64,000 bases of DNA. Origin: a virus. Positions 16,549 through 28,100 of this stretch are shown here, piece after piece. The stretch spans positions 34,564 through 98,563 of IMG/VR virus record IMGVR_UViG_3300023178_000019; one strand, given 5' to 3'. The notes below the pieces were generated by a model, which was not told the origin of the DNA, searched no databases, and saw nothing but the letters and a program-made list of their open reading frames with translations. Positions within the stretch are counted from its first letter, which is position 1. Each line of letters starts with the position of its first letter. A program made the translations under genes and the position numbers.

Positions 16549-18753
16549 TTATTCCTCTCCTTTTAAACTATTTATTTCTGCTTTTAGTTCTTTGATTGCT
16601 TCAACTAATAATGGTACAAGTCTTTCGTATTGCAATGTTATGTAGTCATTGCCTGAAATACTTTCACCTTCTTCTCCTCTATCAAATGGAGCATCGTGAA
16701 TCACTTGAGGAAGAACTTTTTGAACCTCTTGCGCTATTAAACCTACTTCTTCGACTTCAGCACTAAATCCAGCTTCAATGGCTGTTTCATTCCAGTTATA
16801 TGTTATACCGTTTAGTGACATAACTTTATCTAATGCACTGTCAATGTTTTTAATATTTGTTTTAAGTCTTGCATCTGAAGTATTTGAAATAATATTTTCA
16901 GTAGCAGTAATACGTCCTGCAACGTTTGGATCTGCTGTGTTAACACCAATACAACGTACACTTGTAAGATTTTTGCTTGAGTCAAACAAATCATTGCCTG
17001 CCATTTTAATAGCACCAACGTTTACGTTAATACCTGTATCGTCTAAAATTTGGAACCAAATTTTATTTGAATCTTCTGGTTCTTTAAAGTCTAATCCTTC
17101 AGGTGTTGCAAGTATTTCACAGTCAACGCCTGAGTCACTTGAACCATTAAATGTAATACCTGGATTAGTAGTACCGTATAAGTTTATTTTACCGCCGTTA
17201 TTATTAATAGTACCGTTAATAGTATGTGAGTCACTTGTTGCATTACCTAGTGTGCCGTTACCGTTATAACTAAAGTTACCACTTGCACTTAGACTTGTAA
17301 ATGCACCTGAACTAGCACTACTTGCACCGATTGACATATTGTTAATTGTACCACTACCCGGGTTAAGTGTTAGTGACCCTGCTGGTGATATAGTAACTGT
17401 ACCTGTACCACTTGGTGACATAGTTACGTTAGCATTATTTGGTGAAAATGTAACTGTTGAGTTAGCATCGAGTGTTGTAAACTGTCCAGTACTTCTTGAT
17501 ACGTTACCAATTGCGCCTACAAAGCCGCCTCCTGAATAAACACGTTTAGCAATACTTGCACCACCTTCACAACGTAACTGTCCTGTGTCACCTGTTGCAT
17601 TTGTTGCTTCACCTGTGCCTGTAATATCTACTACACCACTTGCTGTTACACTTGTAAAAGTACCTGTATTGCTACTTACGTTACCAATTGGACCTTGGAA
17701 ACTACCTGAATAAAGTGCTCCGCTTACACCTAATCCGCCTGTTATAACTACTGTACCTGTTGTAGTATTAGTTGATGCTGTATTTGCTGTAAATGTTGTT
17801 GCACCGCTTGATGTTAGTGTAGTAAATGCACCTGTATTAGCTGTACCGCTGCCAACTGGCCCATTGATTCCGCCTGCGTAGATTGATCCACCTACGCCTA
17901 CACCACCTGTTACAACTACTGCACCGCTTCCTGTTCCTGAACTTGCTGTTGCAGAGCTAAGTGTTACATTACCACTTGCGTTAAGTGTTGTAAATCTACC
18001 AGTTCCTGGTGTTGTAGCACCAATATTCATGCCATCTATTGTACCTGCACTGTCAGAACTAATTGTTACTGTAGTACCTGATCCTATTACTACTGGACCA
18101 TCTGGATCTATAGTAACTGCTGAACCTGCATCTGTTGGAGAAATTGTAACAGTTTGTCCTGACGTTGTAAATTCAATGTTACCTGGAAAACTTGTAGTTT
18201 CTCCTGCATCACCGATTGATACTGTACCCGTACTAGAACTTAAATTTAAGTTTCCTGCAGGACGAATAGTTGCTTGTCCGCCTGGCTGTATTGAGACGGA
18301 GGATTGCGGACTAATGTCAACTGTTCCTGTTCCTGTTGGTTTAATTTGTATGTTTTCATCTGCAGGATTAAGTTCTACTGGACCATCTGCATTTAGTACA
18401 TCATTAAATGTAACTGGTAATTCAAATACTGTAGTACCTGCTAACGCACTTGTTAGAACGTAATTAGTACCGTCTGATGTTAAAGTATAAGTTGAGTTTG
18501 TTGGAATATCAATCTCAGTACCTAGTGTAACACCGTTACCAGTAATTTGTCCTGCTGCTGTACTAAGAGTAATCATATCAGCAGTAGCATTATAAAATGT
18601 TTGTTTGCTACCAGGGAAAAATACAGGACTTACCATTTCAACTGTATATCCCGGAGTTCCGGTTAAACTGATAATTCCACCTGTAAACGCATAGGTAAAT
18701 TCTGTTGCTCCGGTTACTTCTAGCGTTTGTGGTGCTGTATTATAACGTGCCAT
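16549..18753 (-). CDS. Tail fibre with C-terminal S74 self-cleaving chaperone domain
   Basis: 734 residues. The N-terminal 100 residues form a beta domain (LEVTGATEFTYAFTGGIISL). Residues about 110-600 are short beta repeats of the type GAFTTLTSSGATTFTANTAS and TGTVVITGGLGVSGALYSG, which suit a trimeric fibre shaft. From about residue 622 the end is a peptidase_S74 intramolecular chaperone: NTSDARLKTNIKNID has the catalytic Ser and Lys of the auto-cleavage site, then VGLIAQEVQKVLPQV and YERLVPLLVEAIKELKAEI coiled coil. Such domains trimerise the fibre and are then cut off. The Cys-rich protein follows with no gap. ATG has GGGGAATAAAG upstream. Confidence 0.85.
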   Translation of the reverse strand: MARYNTAPQTLEVTGATEFTYAFTGGIISLTGTPGYTVEMVSPVFFPGSKQTFYNATADMITLSTAAGQITGNGVTLGTEIDIPTNSTYTLTSDGTNYVLTSALAGTTVFELPVTFNDVLNADGPVELNPADENIQIKPTGTGTVDISPQSSVSIQPGGQATIRPAGNLNLSSSTGTVSIGDAGETTSFPGNIEFTTSGQTVTISPTDAGSAVTIDPDGPVVIGSGTTVTISSDSAGTIDGMNIGATTPGTGRFTTLNASGNVTLSSATASSGTGSGAVVVTGGVGVGGSIYAGGINGPVGSGTANTGAFTTLTSSGATTFTANTASTNTTTGTVVITGGLGVSGALYSGSFQGPIGNVSSNTGTFTSVTASGVVDITGTGEATNATGDTGQLRCEGGASIAKRVYSGGGFVGAIGNVSRSTGQFTTLDANSTVTFSPNNANVTMSPSGTGTVTISPAGSLTLNPGSGTINNMSIGASSASSGAFTSLSASGNFSYNGNGTLGNATSDSHTINGTINNNGGKINLYGTTNPGITFNGSSDSGVDCEILATPEGLDFKEPEDSNKIWFQILDDTGINVNVGAIKMAGNDLFDSSKNLTSVRCIGVNTADPNVAGRITATENIISNTSDARLKTNIKNIDSALDKVMSLNGITYNWNETAIEAGFSAEVEEVGLIAQEVQKVLPQVIHDAPFDRGEEGESISGNDYITLQYERLVPLLVEAIKELKAEINSLKGEE

Positions 18754-18768
18754 TCTTTATTCCCCTAA

Positions 18769-19089
18769 TTACGTTGTAGATGTTTCAATGCCGTACACAG
18801 TAACTCCAACATTTGATGCATCTGTGTTTACTACTATATTTAGTCCACCTTGCATAACTAAGCCTGTGCGTTCAAACACACCGTTTGGAATAATAATTGT
18901 ATTCCATTCGATCCATTCTTCATCATTTGGCACGCCTGTAGTTGCCATTGCTAATTTCATTGAAATAGCGTTTTGGTTTCTATTAGTAATTGAAACGTTT
19001 GCTACTGCATATGTACCGACCGGAACAGTATATACAGTGGTGTCTGTATTTAATGTTAAGTCTTGTACTCCTAGTCTTCCTGTTGCCAT
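18769..19089 (-). CDS. Small beta-sandwich virion protein (paralogue 1)
   Basis: 106 residues starting MATGRLGVQDLTLNTDTTVY. Alternating hydrophobic strands (YAVANVSITNRNQNAISMKL, NTIIIPNGVFERTGL, LNIVVNTDASNVGVTVYGIE) indicate a single beta-sandwich. It resembles the proteins at 38630-38959 and 49599-49946 in size, pattern and place within the fibre block. Likely a small fibre or baseplate accessory subunit; no enzymatic motif. GGAG lies 7-8 nt before the ATG. Confidence 0.6.
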   Translation of the reverse strand: MATGRLGVQDLTLNTDTTVYTVPVGTYAVANVSITNRNQNAISMKLAMATTGVPNDEEWIEWNTIIIPNGVFERTGLVMQGGLNIVVNTDASNVGVTVYGIETSTT

Positions 19090-19105
19090 TTTTAATTCTC
19101 CGTCC

Positions 19106-22100
19106 TTATCTGCTTAAGAAGTATCCAAGTGCTACTGGAGCTCCATCAATACCACCTGTAAAATTCATTTTTGCTTTAATATTTAGCTGTCCGCCACTTG
19201 TAGTTGTTATTTCATCATTTGCAATGAATACAACACCTGCTGTAAGTGTGTTAACGTTCAAGCTACTCTGACCGCCACCAATCTGTGCTGTAATGTAGCT
19301 CTTAATTGCACGTTGCGTTGGAACAATACTATCACTATTTTCAGTAAAGAATGGATCTGTACTGAACTGTGTAATAATTGCTGATCCAATACCAACAGCA
19401 ATACCACCAAGTTGCAATGACTGCAAGCCTGCTAAGTTAAACGCATCAGCATCCAACGTCGCAGTACCTGTTGACTGTTGAACTCCAAACAGTCCGCCAA
19501 CGTTAAAGTTACCATCTTGGTCAGTACTTGTAAAGAACACTCGACCACCGCCACTACTTAATTGTTGTCTATTAATATCTGCTGTAGTAATATCAACAAA
19601 TGGATAGTTCGTTTTAGCTTGGTTTCCTGTACCAATATACAAGAAGTCATGTCCAGTTAGTCGTACTTGTGAGTATTTGTTAGTTGTAACAACTCTTGTA
19701 CCATCTTTTGGTGCATTTAATGTTACTAGTCCTGGACTAATTTGGAAAGTTGCTGTATAACTTCCAGGTTGTCCTATAACATTACTAATTGTAACTAGTT
19801 TGTAATATGATCCAGGAATATTATCAAACTCAACATTTGATCCAGGTTCTGGTAATTCAAACAAGCCTCTTAGTGCAATAAATGTGCTTGGTTGATACAA
19901 GTCTGCGTTACCGTCGCCGCCTAGCTCTGCTGTTGCTGTTGTATAACCTGCACCTCTATTAGTAAATGTTGGGTTAGCTAACGCACCATTTCTAATTCTC
20001 GAATTAACAGCTACATCGATAGTTGCGTTCGGATCGCCAATTGTTGCTTTTGGACTTCCTGCAAATGTTGCTGTACCTATAGCAGTTGGTGCTACAGTTT
20101 CAATATCAAAACTTGCTCCTCCATCAAGTAAGCTAATTTCTATATCTGTTCCAGCTATTGCCGAAATGTAGTACTTGACTTCGGAATCAATACCAATTGC
20201 TGCTAAACCGTCTCCGTCAAAGTTGATAGGTTGTCCTACAAACAAGTTAGACACTGTGTTTAGTTCAATTGTGTTTGGTGCAGTTGTACTTACAATAGAA
20301 CCTTGTGTAAATCCTGAACCCGGTTCTCTTAATGTAAATGCTACAATAGAATCTGTATCTACATAAGTTCTACCATTTGGTCTAGCACCAGTTTCAATCC
20401 ACTTTGCACCATTGCTGCCGCTACTAGTAACAGCAGCCCAGATTGGAACATTACTTGGATTACCAAATGCTACCGCTGCAAACCCAGCAGTATCACCTGT
20501 AGTTCTATCTGTCCAAATAACACCGTCTTGTGAAGTTGCAAAAGTACCTCCAATTGGTCCTGATGCTAAAAATAGTCCTTGACCATATTGTACATCACTC
20601 CATCCTGATGAACTAATATTAGCAAGTGATGTTGATCCTGCTGACCAGTTTTGACCAAAGTCATAACTTATAGCCTGTTCACCTGCTGAACCAATTGCAA
20701 CAAAACGTCCATTACCGTATGCAACCTTCATCCAATTAGTTGAAGAACCAGGTAATGCGCCACCTACAGTCCAAGTAATACCGTTTGAGCTATAAGACGT
20801 ATATCCGTTATCGTTAATAGCAACAAATGTTGTACCACCATATGCTACACTTACAAAAGTACCTGCAGGTGGTGTAGTATTATCACGTGATACCCAGTTT
20901 TCGCCGTCTGTTGATGTTCCTGCTGATCCTGATCCGCCTGTACCACCAACTACAACCCATACACCGTTACCAAATGCAATATCATTAAAGTTTGAATTTG
21001 GTAGTGCTGAACCTGCTGCCCAAACAGCGCCAGGAGCATCTGTTTGTGTTAAGTATGCATTATTAGTTGATCCAGGAGCAATAGCAACCCATCTAGCATC
21101 TTCATCAGTAATTGTTACTGTTGGTTGTGAAGTATAACCGGAACCTCTAAGTAAAATACCATCATTATCTTCGTCAATAGTAATAGTTGCTACACCTCTG
21201 TTATCAAGTGTTGCAGTTACTTCAGCTTGTACTGAAGCTCCTCCGCCTGTGATAGTTACAGTTGGAGCAGTTAAGTAGTTATTACCTTTTGTGTCAACAA
21301 TAATTTCAGTAACCTTGTCTGTTTCAGCAGTTACTGTCGGTGCTTGTGAATAACCTGCACCAGTACTTGTAATGATAATCTCTTGGATAATACCGTCTTT
21401 AACTGTTGCAACAGCACTTGCGCCGCCGCCACCTGCTGTTGGCGTAAACACAATAGTCGGAGCAGTTACAAAACCAGTGCCGCCATTAATTACATTTACT
21501 CTTGCAATCTGTGTCGGACCTGGTAAACCAATACTATTAATTTCACCTAGCTCTGCTTCAAGTATTGCACCTGAACCACCTAGTCCGCCGATAACTGCTG
21601 TTGCTGTTGCTCCTGTGCCGCCGCCAAATGCGCTTGCACTCCAGTTACCTGTTGCTGGTAATACACCAGCTTGTACCCAAGTTTTACCATCTAATGAGTA
21701 ATCAGTTTGTGTACCATTATTTGGTAATGCTATATATCTACCCATTGCAAAATCAACTCTATCAAAACCAATAGCGTCTGCTGTAGTAGTATTATTTGCA
21801 GTAAATCCTGGCTCTGTATAATGTACTGACGGTTCAATAGTATAACCAGTTGTTAAGTCTAGCCCTGCTACTGCTGCTTTACCTGGAATAACATTATCCC
21901 AACCAGCTGTATACATTGCAACACTTTGACCTGTTGTAGTTATTAGTGTTGCTGCTGCTCCTCCAACGGAATCACTTAGCTGAATAGTGCCGTCTAAGTT
22001 ATTTGTAATAACGTAGTAAACATTGCTAGGTGAATTACCTTCATCTAAACCGCCTACACTTGCATTTAAGTAAACTGGATCATCTACGCTAAGATGCTCA

Positions 22101-25100
22101 TAGTTTCCAGTTATAGTAACAATGTTTGTCGTTGCAGTTGTAGCAGTAATTGTAAATGGCTCAATGCTTGGTTTATAAACAGTTGCATTTTTAGTACCAT
22201 TATTAAATCGTAATATCTTAGCATACTGTCCTACACCTGAACCTGCTGTAATTTGTACATTCATTCCTGAATATGCATTACTTAGAGCAAAGTCAGTAGC
22301 AGCTAGTGTGATATATGTTGGATCGCCGCCTTGCGCAACGTTTTGAGCAGTTACATAATCCTCACCGCCGATACCGTTGCCATCGTTTAAATCGATGATA
22401 CGTGTTTCAACAACAGCACTATCTCTAAATTCATCATCGTCTGCTGCTGCATTAAATCCTGTACCACTGATTGCAAATTCTGCATTGGTGTAATCTCTAC
22501 CAGCGTTGCTGAACTCAAATCCTAGAACTTCTTCTTCTCCGTCTGTTGCTACACTATATATTGTTGCTTCTTGTGATAAGTTATCAACTATTGCTGTAAT
22601 TGGTTCTTCACCTGTGTCAGTACCTTCAGCAATAACACCATATGTACCATAAGATGAGTTACCATTTGTAGCACGAATACGTCCGCCAAAGTCTGCTAAG
22701 TAACCTGAATAGTTATAGTATGCGAACACAGAAACAAGTTCTGTTAATGAGTTGTTACCGCTACACCATACGCCAATACCATCACTTAGTACTTGTGTAA
22801 AGTCGTTTGAAACAATAGATCTGTTACCGCCTGCGTGTAACGCACCGTCAATTTTACAACCAACACAACCAACACCAAATGTTGTTACGTTTTGTACATA
22901 ACAAGATTTGTTAGTTACCCATGCTTCGGTATCATTTGGACCAAACCCTGGATCAAGTGATACATAAGAGCCTGCTGTTGGACGTCTTGTTCCAAAGTCA
23001 TTAAGTTCTGTTAAGTTTCCACGTAGTCCATTAACTGTTTGGTTACGTACACCAGTTGCGTTTCTTACATGATACATATCTGATTTTTCAGAACCATTAA
23101 CCGCATTTAAGTATAGCTCACCTGCTTTCCAAACTTTGTGATTTCCTGGATATTGTAAATCGTATACAATAGCATCAATATAACGCTCCATGTCTCTACG
23201 GCATAGAGCAGGATCATATGCATATCTAGCAACACTAGATCCAGAAGCTACATCAAGTACTAGAGGTTCGCCGCCTCTGGTATCAGAAATTTCAACACCT
23301 GTTGTATCTACAATAGATGAAACATAATAAGTTTGTCCTGCTACTAGTTCGCCAAATGCATTTTCGTCAAACACAATAGGATCGTTAACTATTAAGTTGT
23401 GGGCACTAGTGAATCTAATAGTTCCTGGAGAACCTTCAATGTCAGTTACAGTTCCACCATAACTTTGTGTGATCCAAGCTGTTGCCTCGTTTGCTAAGAA
23501 GTTTCTATTTGCTTTAAGTATATCAACAGCATTGATTGTTTCTGTATCACCGAAGTACGTAATAGTTCCATGAATTTCTGGAGTGTTTCCGTTACCTTTG
23601 TCTAGCATATTAATAATAATATCCATTAACGAATTAGTACGCTTTTTAGCTAATGCACTACCGTCAATGTATGTAGCAATTACATTTTTTAGTTCTCTAT
23701 AAGATTGTACAGTAGCATTCTTTTGCGCTCCTAAAACTAAGTCTGCTTGTGTACCTCTATAGTATGCCTGTGCAACAATTTGTGTTAAGTAGTTGGTGTT
23801 ATTCATCATATCTCTACCAACTGCTTCTACAATATAACCTACATCTCTTTCACACTTAGCTACATCATAGTCAAGTGTTGGATACTTATCTGCAATAAAT
23901 GATGTAATAGCTGCCTTAATTGAAGATAAAGAACCAGTTAAGTTTGTGAACTGCTGTTGTAATGTTCCAGAAACACCAGTAATGCTACCTGTTTGATAAA
24001 TGTATGCAGTAGCAATTATATCGTTTTGATCATCTGCTTCATAAGTAGGTCCATTAAAGTATCCTGACAAAGTAAACGTTGTTGGATTAACAATGGACTT
24101 AACATAGTATGTTTCAAAGTCTTGGAACTCGTCTAAGAATTGGACAATGTCGCCTACACGTAAGTTGTGATTAACGTCACAAATAAACCCATTACTAGAT
24201 ATGCCAGTTACTGTAACACGAGGTCTTAATTGTTGATCGTTTATGCTATCATAAACTATTGTCATTAATTCTTCAACTTTAGCTAAAGATCCGGCATCAC
24301 CTACTGGCTGAAGTGAATCTCTTATTACTGGTTCAACATATCCTTGTAATGGTCCTGGACTTACGGCACTGTTTACTGCTAATCCAGTAACAATTTGTTT
24401 TGCATAATCATATGCAGCAAGTGTAGCAGTTTTCTCATCTTCGCTAATAACTAATTCATTATCACCGTTAATGTCTTTCTGATAGTAAAATTCTGCAAAT
24501 TTTACTGATGCATAATTACTGTTATAAGTTAAATCATATCTTAATGCATCAACTAACATTCCAACATCTCGTTCACACTTGGTTTGATTATATGTTAGTG
24601 ATGGATACTCTTGATTTAAAAACTCAATTACTTCAGCTGTTACATATGCTTTATTTTCCCAAATAATGCTTGCTGCTGCAACATCTGCTGTGTCAGCATC
24701 ACTAGGTTCAACCCATTTAGCAACTGGAATTTTGCCGCCGTTAATGTAATTTGTTAAGTCTTCAATTAATAAGTTTACTGAAGCGTTTGCTGATACTGTT
24801 GCAACACGTCTTACTTTTTGTGCCATAAACTCCATGCTACCAACAGTTGCATATAGTTCATTATTAACAACTTCTAAAGCAGATGCAATAAGTCTATAAT
24901 AACTCATTCCAGCTTTTGTAGTTGCAAAGTTTGATCCGGTATATAAATCTCTAGCAAGTGCATCAACAATTAACCCTGCATCACGTCTGCAAGTATCTTG
25001 ATTGTATTCTAGTTCTTGATGGAATTTTTCTACCCAAAACACAACATCTTCAACAATTTCATTTTTACGATTTAAAATTCTATTATACGCTGTTGTTGTT

Positions 25101-28100
25101 TCAATTTGCTGCCAACTATTTGCAATTTCGATAGCAGTGTTTGCTTCGCCGTTGTTAATATAGTCAAGTACATCTTGTACTCTATCTTCAGCAAATTCAA
25201 TTGATGCTGCGTTACCCGGAGTACCGCTTGTATCTTGTACTTCTGTTACACCTGGGCTAGTAGTTACAGTAGTTTCTGCAATGACTTCTGCAACAACAAC
25301 TTTTAATCTTGCATACGCTGCAAGAGTTGCTGGAAGTTCGTTTGCACTAATTGTTAGTACAAAGTTTGAATAGTATGCGCTACCTGCAATCTCTGACTGT
25401 GTATTACCGCCATATGTTAAATCATAACGTACTGCATCAAGTATATAACCTACATCACGGATGCAACGATCTTGTCCGTCAGCACTAATAGATCCCCATA
25501 TAACATCGTAACCGTTATTAGAATCTTCTAACCAATGACGTATTTCATCTTGGATAAATGCATGGTTAGCAACAATTTGCGCTGCTGCATCACCGTATGT
25601 TGTAGTAACACCAGTTGTGTTTGATGCTGTAGCATAAGCAGTATCACTAAAGTCTACTGTATTGTAACCCGGTGCTGTTGGAAATACAGTTGGCGGTAAT
25701 GCTGCTAAACCGTTTTGAACAATGGTGTTCATATCTTTAATTAGTTTGTATGCACGATCGCCATCTTTTCTAGTTCCAGGTTCGGATATAACTCCGATAG
25801 TAAGTTCTGTTATTGCTGAATTTAAGAATCTAACAGTTGATAGTGTTTCTTGTAGTTGACTATTTAGAACTAGTTCTGTTGATACTGTACCTCTACGATA
25901 TGCTATAGCATTTTGTACTGACAAGTAATTACTATCAAAAATTACGTCATAACCAATACCGTCGATCATATAACCAACATCTCTTTTGCAAAGATCTTTG
26001 TTATATGTTAAAGTAGGATACACAAAATCAATATAATCAACTAATGCATCTTGTATAACCGGAGTTCTTTCTGTTAACACATTTTTTAATTTTTCTAAAG
26101 CATTGTCAGTCCAAGCAGTTGAAGGCTTAATTAATGCTGGAGCTAATGCAGTGTCAGCAGTATTATAAATTTCTTGTGTTCTGTCTTGAGCAAATGTACC
26201 TGCACCAAGTGAACCTGCTGTTCCATTAGTATCCTGTGTATCGGCATTACTTGTAGATTTTGTAATTGCATTACCTTGTGCAATATCTGAAATAATATCT
26301 ATAAGTCTTTGCTGTGCATCAAGTGTTTCGGTTTTTTGACTTGCACCTCTTACAAATGCGCCGTCTAAATCATAAAATAATCTAGATTGAATAATAGTTG
26401 CTAAGTTACCTCTATATGTTAAATCATATTTTACTGCTTCAATCTGTTCATCTAAATCTTCTAACCACTGTGCTTTTGAATCTGAGTCTAAACCTACCCA
26501 GAATGCACCATGGTTATCTGTCATATATGCATCTATTTCAGAAATGATAAAGTCTTTGTTAGCAGTAATAAGTCTACGTGCATTAAAGAATCCTGTATCA
26601 TAGTTTGTTGGATCAGTGTATGTATAACTAGTTGGAATTGAACCTGATCCGTTTTCTAAAATATCTATAATTAAGTTTGTACTTTCATCTACTTTTGCTG
26701 TTCTAGTTGAGTAATACTTAATTCTATCTCTCGTATATTCAATTGTTCCTAGTGTTGGTTCTAGTTGACTATCAATTACAAGTTCTGCAGAACTAATTGC
26801 TCTACGATAAGACATGCCTGCTTTTAGTGAACGGAATGTACTTCCAAATAAAACATCATATTCTAAAGCGTCTACAATATAGCCAATGTCTCTTTCACAC
26901 TTAGCTTGATCATAATCTAGATCCGGATAATTTTCATTAACCCAGTTAGTTGCACCTGTTTGAATACTAGATTTTACATTAGTAAAATCTGTAACTATAG
27001 ATTGTACAACAGTATCAGTCCAGCTAGTATCTGGAAGTATCGGTGTTGGTAATGTACCGTCTGTGTCAATAGTATCATAAATTTCTTGAATACGTGCATC
27101 TGCAAATGTTTCTGCACCTGCACTACCTGCTGTTCCTGAAGTGTCTTGAGTTTCAGTATTTCCTGCTGTCGGAGTAATTGTTGTTTCAGTAATTACATCT
27201 CCGATAATTGATTTTAAATGTGCGTATGTAGCAAGCGTTTCTGCTTTTTTACCAGTACCGTAAACTGGGTTACCATTTACAAAATAACTTCTTGCTGCTA
27301 CTGTAGTTTCTAAATTACCGCCATAAGTTAAATCGTAACGTAGTGCATCGATAATATATTTTGTGTCTCTTTCACAGTTTGCAGTATCAAATGTAAATAA
27401 TGCATCAAATGGTGCAATAGTATTATCAACTTGGAATTGAATCCAGGCTGTTTGTTCTGCTACTATGAAATCTCTGTTTGCTTCAAGTTGTGCAACAGCG
27501 TTTGCAAATCCCGCATCGCTTGCGTTGTTTGTACCGCTTGTAGGTGTTGGACCAACTTCTGGTAAGTCTGGTACAACTTGTAACCCATTTGCAAGTACAT
27601 CAGTTATAACTTCAACGCCATTGTTTAGTCTGTTTGTTGAAGCTGTGTTTCCAGCATATCCGTTTACATACTGCTGATCTACGTTATTTCCAGTAGTCTT
27701 AGCAATCTCAACATTTTGTAAAATGTCATCAGCTACGTCTTTAATTCTGTTTAATGCACTAGTTGTTTTGTTTACATCATTTGCTAATTCTGGTATTGCT
27801 GTTTGAGGTTGTACAACACTTGTACGTAGTTCGTCTCCTACTACCGCAGTATATTCCGGAAGAATCATTGGAAGTACTTCGTTGTATGTACCTGTTTTAA
27901 TAAACACTGTAGTATTTGGAAGAATAGGTAATGCAATAGCAGTGTTAGAACCTGCAACAATACCGTTTACAACAATGTCTAATAATTCATTTGCTTTTGC
28001 TGCGCCAACTTCTTCAGCAGTTAAATTAAAGTCGATAACTTGCTGGGCTCTATCTTCTAACTCAATTCCAATTAATGACTGATAACTAACTGGAGATCTA

